Shown: positions 1-6,461 of the stretch, one piece after another
Position numbering within the stretch: position 1 is the first letter of the stretch
Layout: every line of letters starts with the position of its first letter
NCBI GenBank assembly: GCA_009731375.1
Contig: BJOX01000350.1
Location: 1 to 64,000, forward strand
DNA length: 64,000 nt
DNA from: Paulinella micropora
Taxonomy: Eukaryota; Cercozoa; Imbricatea; Euglyphida
Reading direction: 5' to 3'
Notes under the pieces: model-generated
Database searches by the model: none
What the model was told of the DNA's origin: nothing
Seen by the model: the letters and a program-made list of their open reading frames with translations, nothing else
Position numbers and translations under genes: made by a program

Positions 1-1
1 C

Positions 2-634
2 TCGATCGCGAGCACCGGGACTGTCGCGCTGAAGCTGCCGAGCGCGCTGCCCTCCGCTGGCACTGATCGTGTGCTCCAGCTCAACGACCTCGGCGAGTTC
101 GAGCTGGGCACCTGGGACAACAACCACTGGCTGTGCGAAACAGTGCTGACTTTTGCTAATGCTAATGGCAGGATTATGACTTACGACAACACGGTGAGAA
201 TCGCACCTTCTTTCGGCAATATCACTCGCTTGACTAGCAACTCGGGCAACGCTTCTACCAGCTACACCACGTTCCAGAACACGTCGGGCATGACCAGGAA
301 ATGGCTCGTTGCTGCCTGCGTCAAATTCAAAAACACCGCCACGAGCAGTCCCATGAACGCCGAGGCCTGGGTCGAGAAGAGCGCTAGCAGGCCGGCCAGC
401 AACACTGCGATCGCGTCGGTGCGCTGGCTGCACTCCACCACTTATAGTAACGGTAGTGCTTTCAACGGGCAGTATGCGACAGTGAATCTAGCTGGCATAG
501 TGGAAGTGGCCGCGAACGAGTACATCTGGATCGAGGTTTACGGAGGTACAGCAACTGCCGTAAATTACATTGCAAACATTGGATCAGCCGTCTATGAAAG
601 AGGTTTTGTGTCTATTACCGAGATTCCGGGCTGA
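2..634 (+). CDS. fibre-like beta-rich structural protein, C-terminal part
   Basis: The frame enters from the left edge without a stop, so the start is outside and only the last 210 residues are present. The protein is rich in Asn, Ser, Thr and Gly. A short low-complexity stretch (STGTVALKLPSALPSAG) leads into a compact beta-rich domain ending EITEIPG-like (SITEIPG). That layout, a repetitive shaft followed by a C1q/TNF-like globular head, is common in virion fibres, but I recognise no specific family. It is followed by an AT-rich spacer and a small gene on the same strand. Virion surface role is inferred from composition and from the capsid genes nearby. Confidence 0.5.
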   Translation, partial: SIASTGTVALKLPSALPSAGTDRVLQLNDLGEFELGTWDNNHWLCETVLTFANANGRIMTYDNTVRIAPSFGNITRLTSNSGNASTSYTTFQNTSGMTRKWLVAACVKFKNTATSSPMNAEAWVEKSASRPASNTAIASVRWLHSTTYSNGSAFNGQYATVNLAGIVEVAANEYIWIEVYGGTATAVNYIANIGSAVYERGFVSITEIPG

Positions 635-677
635 TTTTTTTTCTTTCGAGTCTGTATTTTTTAATTAAAAAAGAACA

Positions 678-965
678 ATGGACGCGTTGCGACAAGCACT
701 AGCTGAGAACGAGAACGAGCTGGCCACGTGCCTAGCCCGCCGCCGGATACTGGCCGTAGAACGAGAGAAGTTACAGCTGCAGATTGCGCTGTGTGAAAAG
801 GTCTGCTGTGACAAGGACATGCGCGAGCAAGTCAAGACGCTTATCCAAGAGCAAGAAGAGGCCGAGGCGGCAGCAGCCGAGGCAGCCGCCCACGCGGCAG
901 CAGCCGAGACCGAAATGGCACTAGAAGAGACGATCGTAGAGATGCCAGACACCATCAATGGCTAG
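678..965 (+). CDS. small coiled-coil protein, 95 aa
   Basis: Begins at an ATG directly after an A/T-tract (ttaattaaaaaagaac), the spacing seen for other genes of this element. Heptad-like Leu/Arg/Glu helix over residues 5-40, two Cys pairs around residues 39-50, then an Ala/Glu-rich helix and an acidic tail. The stop overlaps the stop of the convergent ribonucleotide reductase gene by 4 bp. The opposite-strand frame of similar length is Ser/Ala-rich and is rejected as its shadow. No family recognised; a structural or scaffolding role would be a guess. Confidence 0.6.
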   Translation: MDALRQALAENENELATCLARRRILAVEREKLQLQIALCEKVCCDKDMREQVKTLIQEQEEAEAAAAEAAAHAAAAETEMALEETIVEMPDTING

Positions 966-1939
966 AAGTCCTGGTCTAGGCCCCATTCGGGCTCCTTGGC
1001 CGGCGCCCGCGCGTACTCGCTCACTCTCTTCTCGAAAAAGTTAGTCTTGCCTACCACGCCTAGCTGCTCCATGAAGGGCAGAGGGCACTTGGCCACCCCG
1101 TACAGCTTTTCGCTCAGGCCCAAGTTCTGCAGCAGGCCGTCCGCCACAAACTCGACGTACCGCTCCATCAGCGTCGCGTTCAGGCCCAGCAAGGCCACCG
1201 GCAGCGACTCGCTGATGAACCTCCGCTCGACCTCGACACAGCCCGCCACGATCTGGAAAATGCGCGACATCTGCAGCTTGTTCGACACGTGGTGCTTGTA
1301 CAAGTGGCACGCGAACAGGCCGTGCTGCGTCTCGTCCCGCGCAATAAACTCGTTGCTGGTGCACAGGCCCTGCAGCAGGCCCGGGTGCTTTTGTTTCAGC
1401 CAAAAGATGGAGGCGAAAGAAGAGGCGAACTGGACAAGTTCCACACAAGCGAACGCCACCAGCCGCTCGGCAAACGAAGACCGGGCCGGGCTGAGCCACT
1501 GCAGCGCCCACTTGGCTTTTTGGGCGACGGTCGGGACCTGCGTGATCGCATTGAACAACTTGTCCTTCTCTTGCTGGTCGCTGATGATCGTGTCGATCAA
1601 CAGGCTGTAGGTCCGCGAGTGTTCGGCCTCATTAAAGATCTGGTAAGAATAAAAAAGTCTCGCTTCGGAATACTGCACTTCGGCCAAAAAATTAGCGGCC
1701 AGGTTCTCTTGGATGATGCCGTCCGAGCTAGCAAAGAAGCCCAGCACCATCTTAATAAAATGCTGCTCGTCCGCACTCAGTTTCTTGAAATCGGCCTGTT
1801 CCCGGCTCAGGTCTAGCTCATCTGCCGTCCAGAACGACCGCAGGGAAGCTTCATAGAATGAATACAGGTCCGGACGCCGTATCGGGAAGAGACAAAATCG
1901 CGATGCTTCCGGCACGAGCAGTTTTTCTTCAGTGTCCAT
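962..1939 (-). CDS. ribonucleoside-diphosphate reductase small subunit (class Ia R2)
   Basis: Provides the tyrosyl radical for reduction of ribonucleotides to deoxyribonucleotides. The 325 residues match the eukaryotic/viral R2 length. The full di-iron set is visible: D73 (SSDG), E104 and H107 (EAEH), E167 (CVEL), E203 and H206 (DETQH). The radical tyrosine is Y111, four residues after H107. The C-terminus ends LDQDF, like the short tail with which R2 docks on R1. The partner large subunit is at 23433-25691. It looks intact and functional. Having both subunits suggests the virus boosts dNTP supply in cells with low pools. Confidence 0.97.
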   Translation of the reverse strand: MDTEEKLLVPEASRFCLFPIRRPDLYSFYEASLRSFWTADELDLSREQADFKKLSADEQHFIKMVLGFFASSDGIIQENLAANFLAEVQYSEARLFYSYQIFNEAEHSRTYSLLIDTIISDQQEKDKLFNAITQVPTVAQKAKWALQWLSPARSSFAERLVAFACVELVQFASSFASIFWLKQKHPGLLQGLCTSNEFIARDETQHGLFACHLYKHHVSNKLQMSRIFQIVAGCVEVERRFISESLPVALLGLNATLMERYVEFVADGLLQNLGLSEKLYGVAKCPLPFMEQLGVVGKTNFFEKRVSEYARAPAKEPEWGLDQDF

Positions 1940-2048
1940 AATTCGTTCAGCTGCCTGTTGTCCAGTTTCAGCAAGGCCATCTCTTTTAATACTGTAAAGG
2001 GGAAAGAGGATATATTTTTTTTCTTATGGCGCAAAACAAAGACTAACT

Positions 2049-2396
2049 ATGTTGCAAAGACGTAAGACCGAACAGCGGCTGATGCCCTCGTCGCCAGAGT
2101 CCATCACCGTAACCTCGCACGAGCTCGCACTCGAGCTCAAGCGCAGCTACAGCGATTTCTCTTGGCAGAGCGTGCCGCAGCTCATTGTTCACGGGGTCAA
2201 GTACCTTGCTCTCTATACTAATCATACGGGCGAGGAGAAGAAGCAGATCCTCATTTCGGTCCTCGTCGACTTGTGCCCCGACGACAACGTGGACAAGCTC
2301 ATCCCGCCCGTGGTCGATGTCATCTGGGAGCTCGTGAAGGCCGCTCTCGCTACCAACTGCTGCGAGCTGTGTCCCAAGGTCTGCACTATCAGCTAA
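2049..2396 (+). CDS. hypothetical helical protein, 115 aa
   Basis: Starts at the first ATG after a T-rich spacer shared with the divergent R2 gene. The sequence is mostly helical (ELALELKRSYSDF, then VPQLIVHGVKYLALY), followed by a hydrophobic helix containing LIPPVVDVIWELVKAAL and a Cys-rich end (NCCELCPKVC). The pattern of a long amphipathic helix plus a Pro-Pro-containing hydrophobic segment resembles small conserved proteins of Polinton-like and giant viruses, but I cannot name a family. It overlaps the stop of the convergent membrane-protein gene by 4 bp. Confidence 0.55.
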   Translation: MLQRRKTEQRLMPSSPESITVTSHELALELKRSYSDFSWQSVPQLIVHGVKYLALYTNHTGEEKKQILISVLVDLCPDDNVDKLIPPVVDVIWELVKAALATNCCELCPKVCTIS

Positions 2397-3067
2397 GTAG
2401 GCATCGGGATCAAGTGCCTGCCCAGCGTCACTGGCGTGCCGTGGTGGATCCTGACCGGCTCGCCGCTCGTCACCATCTGCGCGCGCGCTTTGGCCAGCTT
2501 CTCGCGGTCCAGGCGGTGCGCCCACAGCACCACGCCCGGTATAACTTGCTCGTTCGAACGCACTTTCTCCAGGGCCATGGTGATCTTGACCAGCAGCACG
2601 TCCGCCGCTAATCTAAAGCGCCTCTTCTTGGCCATCTCGACCGACAACTCGTTCTTAACCATCTCAAAGAGGATCTCGCAGGAGAAGTGGCGCTCTGCTT
2701 TCTGCCCAAAGTTGAAAAAGCTGTTGGTGCCGGAGACGATGGCTACTACGATCAGGCAGGTCACGCTGACCCAGTCGTAGCCCGCCCGGCCCGCCTCACA
2801 CGCCTTGAAGCCGAAATTTCCCACGATCACGGAACAAATCGCCGGCACGATCGTAGACAGTAAGCCAAACAACAAAAAGCGGTTGTAGTAGTAGTAGCCG
2901 GCCGAGTTGTTGAGGCGCGCGTGCAGGGCACACTCGTCCACTACGCTGGCAAAATATTGCTCGTGCCTCGAAGACCACTTCTCTTCCTCTCGCTTGACGT
3001 CGCTGTCGTCCGAGTCATGGTTCTCGTTCGAATGCGACCGCATCGCCAGGATTTTATCCTCGTCCAT
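2393..3067 (-). CDS. two-helix membrane protein, possibly SLATT/DUF4231-like
   Basis: Chosen start is the Met of MDEDKILAM (224 aa). It lies 24 bp downstream of the recurrent AAATCTTG box and A-tract, which a longer upstream frame would translate. Acidic N-terminus, then two transmembrane segments (RFLLFGLLSTIVPAICSVIVG and VSVTCLIVVAIVSGTNSFF). A conserved-looking block NFGQKAERH follows, then a long basic helical region. Two hydrophobic helices followed by an aromatic-Lys-Ala-x-x-His helix is the outline of SLATT-type domains. That match is by pattern only; a membrane location is secure. Confidence 0.6.
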   Translation of the reverse strand: MDEDKILAMRSHSNENHDSDDSDVKREEEKWSSRHEQYFASVVDECALHARLNNSAGYYYYNRFLLFGLLSTIVPAICSVIVGNFGFKACEAGRAGYDWVSVTCLIVVAIVSGTNSFFNFGQKAERHFSCEILFEMVKNELSVEMAKKRRFRLAADVLLVKITMALEKVRSNEQVIPGVVLWAHRLDREKLAKARAQMVTSGEPVRIHHGTPVTLGRHLIPMPT

Positions 3068-3087
3068 CTTTACTTTTGGTGGTGGGA

Positions 3088-3110
3088 AACTGCAAGATTT
3101 AAAAAAAAAA
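3088..3110 (-). promoter_or_regulatory. AATCTTG box with A/T-tract upstream of the membrane-protein gene
   Basis: On the coding (minus) strand a T-tract runs into TTAAATCTTGCA, about 24-45 bp before the chosen ATG. The same AATCTTG core next to a homopolymer tract is found upstream of at least four other genes of this element. A viral promoter core is the simplest reading. Confidence 0.5.
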
Positions 3111-3140
3111 TGTGCGACTGCTGGGCCGGCGGCCACTCTA

Positions 3141-3971
3141 TTAGCAACCGGCTTTCGACAGCAGCATCTCCCAGTCCGCCCCGTTCAAGTCCACCTTGTC
3201 CCTGGTGTCAGGATTGCACACCTGCAGGTGCAGGTACTTCGTCAGCGTCGGAAACACCACGTACTGGTCGTGCCGGTCCTGCGCCGACGACTGGTAGCCA
3301 CCCGAACTTGCGAGGAAAGGAATGATCAGGCTGCCCGACTGCACTTTCGTGCCGCGCGAGACCGCGCCCGCCAGCGACACCTCCTCGTAGTTGCCGCCCG
3401 TCGAGTAAGCCAAGCTGCTGCATTCCTTGATCTTGATGCCTAGCGAAGTCGGCAGGCCCAGCGCCACGACTTGTGGCAGGACGGTGGCCTGGCCCGACGT
3501 CAGCGCAAAGAGCTCGTTCTGGGCCGAAGTCGGGAAGCCTAGCACCGCGTGCGCGCTGTCGTCGCCGCTCTTGCTGTAGATCTTGAACTCTGCCGCCGCG
3601 GACAGCGTGAACTGCAGCTTGAGCTTGGTGTCGAGATAAACCACTCCGATCGACTGTCCTACTTGTACAAAGCCCTCGTTGATTAAAAGCGACTGCAGTG
3701 TGTCGGCCAGGGTCTCGCCAGTGTAATTCTGTGACGGGATCGTGATCGTCACGTCGCCCGTGGCCGTCGAGTTTAAGTAGAGCTTGTTGTTCTTGGAGTT
3801 GATGTTGTACGTCGCGTTCGGGATCGTCGCCCAGATGAGCTTGTATCTGCCTTGGATCGCTTCCGACAGCGACAGCCGGAACTCGGCCGGATCGCCTGAG
3901 CCTTGCACCCGGTCGCGGTCCTTGCTGCGGACCAGGATGTTCATCTCCGAAATGTTGCGTAGGCCGCTCAT
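3141..3971 (-). CDS. minor capsid / penton-like protein
   Basis: 276 aa. The N-terminus contains the LVRSKDRDRVQGSGDPAEF pattern (consensus nS+dR..gt..dF) followed by a description of beta strands with ATIPNATYNIN and VTITIPSQNYTGETLADTL. This is the arrangement seen in single-jelly-roll penton/minor capsid proteins of Polinton-like viruses, where an 'ipkGnYt...l' segment follows the first strands. The penton candidate of the second element (49460-50272) shows the same order of motifs. It is divergent from the fibre-like gene at 4025, with a 53-bp shared promoter region. Assignment by pattern. Confidence 0.75.
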   Translation of the reverse strand: MSGLRNISEMNILVRSKDRDRVQGSGDPAEFRLSLSEAIQGRYKLIWATIPNATYNINSKNNKLYLNSTATGDVTITIPSQNYTGETLADTLQSLLINEGFVQVGQSIGVVYLDTKLKLQFTLSAAAEFKIYSKSGDDSAHAVLGFPTSAQNELFALTSGQATVLPQVVALGLPTSLGIKIKECSSLAYSTGGNYEEVSLAGAVSRGTKVQSGSLIIPFLASSGGYQSSAQDRHDQYVVFPTLTKYLHLQVCNPDTRDKVDLNGADWEMLLSKAGC

Positions 3972-4024
3972 TTCTGAGAAAAAAAATAAATGTTGTCACT
4001 AGTCTAGTACAAGAGGAAAAAAAT
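3972..4024. promoter_or_regulatory. bidirectional A/T-tract promoter region
   Basis: 53 bp between two divergent structural genes. It contains two A-tracts and, on the minus strand, CTCTTGTACTAG next to a T-tract, a variant of the AATCTTGTA box found elsewhere in this element. It probably drives both the penton-like and fibre-like genes. Confidence 0.45.
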
Positions 4025-5206
4025 ATGCTGACGCTGAGTGGCAACAAGCGCCTGCGCCTGGAGGATGTGGTCGAGACCAAACCGTTGCCTAGCATGGTCA
4101 CGGCCTTTGGCGAACACAAGGTCGCGGAGTCTACCCCGCTAGTGCAGGAGACTTTCCCTTACACGGGCACCCTAAACTCGCGCAAGTTCGCGACCTCTGG
4201 CTCCGTGACCACCGCCGCCGGCCTGTTGTCGCTCAGCGGCGCCGCGCAGGCCGAGACGCTCAGGCGCTGCAAGTACCGCGCGGGACAAGGGCTCGTCTGC
4301 CGCTTCACGGCGCTGTTCCCCGCCACGGCCAACGTGGCTAATTCGGCCATGGCCGGCCTAGGCGACGACAACAACGGCTTCTTCTTTGTGCAGGACCAGA
4401 CACGAACCAACAGGCTGCGGATCTTGCACCGCAATGCGACCGTCGACACCTACGTCGACCAGAAAGACTGGAACCTCAACAACTGCCTGGGCGGCGACGA
4501 CGTCATGGACCGCAAGGACTGGGCCAAGGGCAACATCTTTCAGATCCAGATGCAGTACCTAGGGTTTGGGGCCGTCACGTTCTCGGTCGAGAGGCAGTCG
4601 GACGGGGTATTAGTACCCGTGCACCGGATCCAGTACGCGGGCGCCAACACGACGCCTTCGCTCTCCAACGCCAGCTTGCCGTTCAGGCTCAAGACGACTG
4701 GCGCGGGCGGCCTGGTGCGCACTGCCAGCGTCGGCGTCCTGGTCGAGGGTCCCGTGAGACAGCTGGGCATTAATTTTGCGCGCACCAACGTGCAGACGAT
4801 TGGCACGACCGAACAGAACGTGCTGGTGATCCGCAACAAGAGCTTGATCGGTGCGCTCCCTAACAACGACCTGCTGTTCCCGATCCTGCTGACTGCTACG
4901 GCCGTGTCTGGCACCAAGCCCGTGATCATCCGAGTGCTCACGCAAGCCACGTTCGGCAGCGCGCCGACCTACGCGAACCACGACACGGCCTCGAATACCG
5001 AATACTCTGCTTCGCTGGTCACGGTGTCTACTGGCAATGCGGCGGCCGCGTGCGTCGTGTCGGCCAGTGGCTCGGCGTCTGCCAGCCTGGACCTGAGCAG
5101 GCTCAATATCGCTATCGGGCCGGGAGAAGTGCTCTGTATCGCGGCTAGCACTACTTCCGGGTCGGCGGACGTGCATATGAGCTTGTCCTGGTACGAGGAC
5201 GTGTGA
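4025..5206 (+). CDS. virion fibre/surface-like protein with a homologue in the second element
   Basis: 393 aa, beta-rich. It has a striking homologue at 44907-46151. Shared blocks are TAFGE...TPxxQExFPYT near the N-terminus, KYRxGxG, a KGNxFQIxxQYLGFG segment, an IxYAxANxxxSLSNxxLPF segment, and similar C-termini with PGE. The order and spacing of the blocks are conserved. A role as capsid surface or fibre protein is inferred from its place beside the penton-like gene and from its presence in two independent capsid-encoding elements. The start is the ATG directly after gaggaaaaaaat. I know the TAFGE...FPY pattern from marine virus structural proteins but cannot give a family name. Confidence 0.75.
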   Translation: MLTLSGNKRLRLEDVVETKPLPSMVTAFGEHKVAESTPLVQETFPYTGTLNSRKFATSGSVTTAAGLLSLSGAAQAETLRRCKYRAGQGLVCRFTALFPATANVANSAMAGLGDDNNGFFFVQDQTRTNRLRILHRNATVDTYVDQKDWNLNNCLGGDDVMDRKDWAKGNIFQIQMQYLGFGAVTFSVERQSDGVLVPVHRIQYAGANTTPSLSNASLPFRLKTTGAGGLVRTASVGVLVEGPVRQLGINFARTNVQTIGTTEQNVLVIRNKSLIGALPNNDLLFPILLTATAVSGTKPVIIRVLTQATFGSAPTYANHDTASNTEYSASLVTVSTGNAAAACVVSASGSASASLDLSRLNIAIGPGEVLCIAASTTSGSADVHMSLSWYEDV

Positions 5207-5262
5207 AAAAAAAGAAAGTTCGTCTTGCATTATTAAAAAACAACTAGGGACGGGGAAAAGGA

Positions 5263-5907
5263 ATGAAGATCGTGTCAATTGACCCGGGATTGAGAAATCT
5301 TGGAGTGGTCGTGCTCGAAAAGGACAACAACACCAACGCCATCTCAGTCACGTATGCCAGTGTGCTAAGCATAGCCAGACAGGACGACACTGACTCGTTT
5401 AAGACCAAGTCCCTGTTCGCGTGCCTTAGCGCGATTGAGGAACTGTATAACGCCGACGTCTGCGTCGTGGAAGATCAAAACTTCGGGAGAGCAAATACCA
5501 ATCCGGACAATCTGCTCATTCAAGCGGCTGCTGGCGCAACTATGCTCAGTCTCGGTGCTAAGGAGCTGCTTTACTATCAGAGCTCATTCAAGTTTTCGTG
5601 CTTCTTCTCACTTACGCCGACCATATCCGGTCGAGTTAAAGGGAAGTACAAGGTACAGTCTAAAGTGTTGGCTCAAAATTTAATAGAATCGTTCAGCGTT
5701 ACGGGCGAGACTAGATGCCTCACAGAGTCAGATCATCTGAGCGACGCCTTCGGTCTCGCGTTCGCCGCGCTCGTTAAAGGGATCGGACAAGCGCGGGGCG
5801 TCCAGCAGGGAGCGCGTCGCTCGCTGCCTGTACCGATTGCTGTTGGGGTGCATCGGAAGAAGCAGGAGCAGGAGCAGCCGCCTTGTGTTGGTTCCATTTC
5901 GAGCTGA
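5263..5907 (+). CDS. RuvC-like Holliday junction resolvase (poxvirus A22 family)
   Basis: 214 aa. The RNase H-fold starts at the N-terminus with IVSIDPGLRNLGVVV (catalytic D7). Next acidic residue is E70 in VCVVEDQNF, and the last pair is D157 and D161 in ESDHLSDAFGLA. These match the four-acid active site of RuvC/A22 resolvases, which cut recombination junctions and concatemers before packaging. The last ~40 residues, after the domain, are Arg/Gln-rich and overlap the 3' end of the convergent HMG-like gene by 134 bp, so the C-terminal tail is less certain than the domain. Confidence 0.9.
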   Translation: MKIVSIDPGLRNLGVVVLEKDNNTNAISVTYASVLSIARQDDTDSFKTKSLFACLSAIEELYNADVCVVEDQNFGRANTNPDNLLIQAAAGATMLSLGAKELLYYQSSFKFSCFFSLTPTISGRVKGKYKVQSKVLAQNLIESFSVTGETRCLTESDHLSDAFGLAFAALVKGIGQARGVQQGARRSLPVPIAVGVHRKKQEQEQPPCVGSISS

Positions 5908-6070
5908 TGTACGCCATGCGTTCCTTATGAGCCATCGCCTTGACTTCGGGCGTGGCCATCTGCTCCTTGAAAAATGTGTTGTATGCGGACGGCGCGCGGG
6001 GCTTGCGCTCGGGCTTGGCGGGAGCAGCAGCGGTGGTAGCGTGTCCACAAGTCGCGCAGTTGGAAGACAT
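5774..6070 (-). CDS. HMG/YABBY-like small DNA-binding protein
   Basis: 98 aa. A short N-terminal CATCGH segment and an Ala/Pro/Lys linker precede KPRAPSAYNTFFKEQM and a second helix ending AYISSKWNQHK. The first part is the signature of the YABBY/HMG-box helix 1 ('P+aPSAYN.F..e'), and the Trp in the last helix is also expected. Such proteins bend or coat DNA; several large DNA viruses carry one. The C-terminal 30 residues are low-complexity. An AATCTTGTA box lies about 50 bp upstream of the start. Confidence 0.85.
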   Translation of the reverse strand: MSSNCATCGHATTAAAPAKPERKPRAPSAYNTFFKEQMATPEVKAMAHKERMAYISSKWNQHKAAAPAPASSDAPQQQSVQAASDALPAGRPALVRSL

Positions 6071-6111
6071 CTCTAGTTTTTTGCCTTTGTCCTTTGTTGA
6101 TGATAGGGCAA

Positions 6112-6130
6112 TACAAGATTTATTTTTTTA
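6112..6130 (-). promoter_or_regulatory. AATCTTGTA box upstream of the HMG-like gene
   Basis: Coding strand reads TAAAAAAATAAATCTTGTA, about 40-60 bp before the ATG at 6070. It immediately follows the TAA that ends the frame of the upstream small gene, so it may serve as end signal and promoter together. Confidence 0.5.
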
Positions 6131-6409
6131 GTCAATAAACTCGAGATCCAACTGCACTGGTGCAGCTGATTCTTTTTTGCCGTGTCCGGTGGCAGGGGTG
6201 GGCCGCCCGAGAAAATTCTCGCGGGAAATCGTGAGACGACAAATCTGTCGTGTCACGATTTTCCAGGGAAACTTCCCTTTTCACACGTCCGGGCCGGCCG
6301 GTGCCGTCACTCTCTCGTCCGGACACCTCACTGGGAAGTACAGGATACACATGCACCCGATCACCCCGACCACTAAGACGGCGATGATTGCCGCCACGAG
6401 CGGTTCCAT
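6128..6409 (-). CDS. small membrane protein with an in-frame TGA
   Basis: From the ATG at 6409 a 42-residue protein begins with an acidic residue and one strong transmembrane helix (LVAAIIAVLVVGVIGCMCIL). It then stops at TGA (6281-6283). The same frame continues for 50 more codons to a TAA at 6128-6130 that sits directly on an A-tract, exactly where genes of this element usually end. The extension is basic, then ends in an acidic tail (LDLEFID). Either the true product is the 42-aa peptide, or the TGA is a nonsense change or read-through site in a 92-93 residue protein. A hairpin lies just past the TGA. Confidence 0.5.
6219..6268. repeat. inverted repeat / hairpin
   Basis: An 18-19 bp nearly perfect inverted repeat (GGAAATCGTGAGACGACA against TGTCGTGTCACGATTTTCC) with a very short loop. 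It lies 15-60 bases after the TGA of the small membrane-protein gene on its coding strand. A second small palindrome (gagaaaattctc) adjoins it. It could be a 3'-end structure, a read-through element or a replication feature. Confidence 0.6.
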
Positions 6410-6461
6410 TTCTTTGACTTTGCTCTCTTTAATAATTAAAATATACGATCTAAGAATTTTT

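Noticed and set aside
1041-1816. Additional frames over the RNR small-subunit gene
   Set aside because: Arg/Gly/Ala-rich shadows of a gene with complete catalytic residues in its own frame.
3208-4119. 303-residue Arg/Gly-rich minus-strand frame
   Set aside because: Out-of-frame shadow of the penton-like gene; low complexity and overlaps the divergent promoter.
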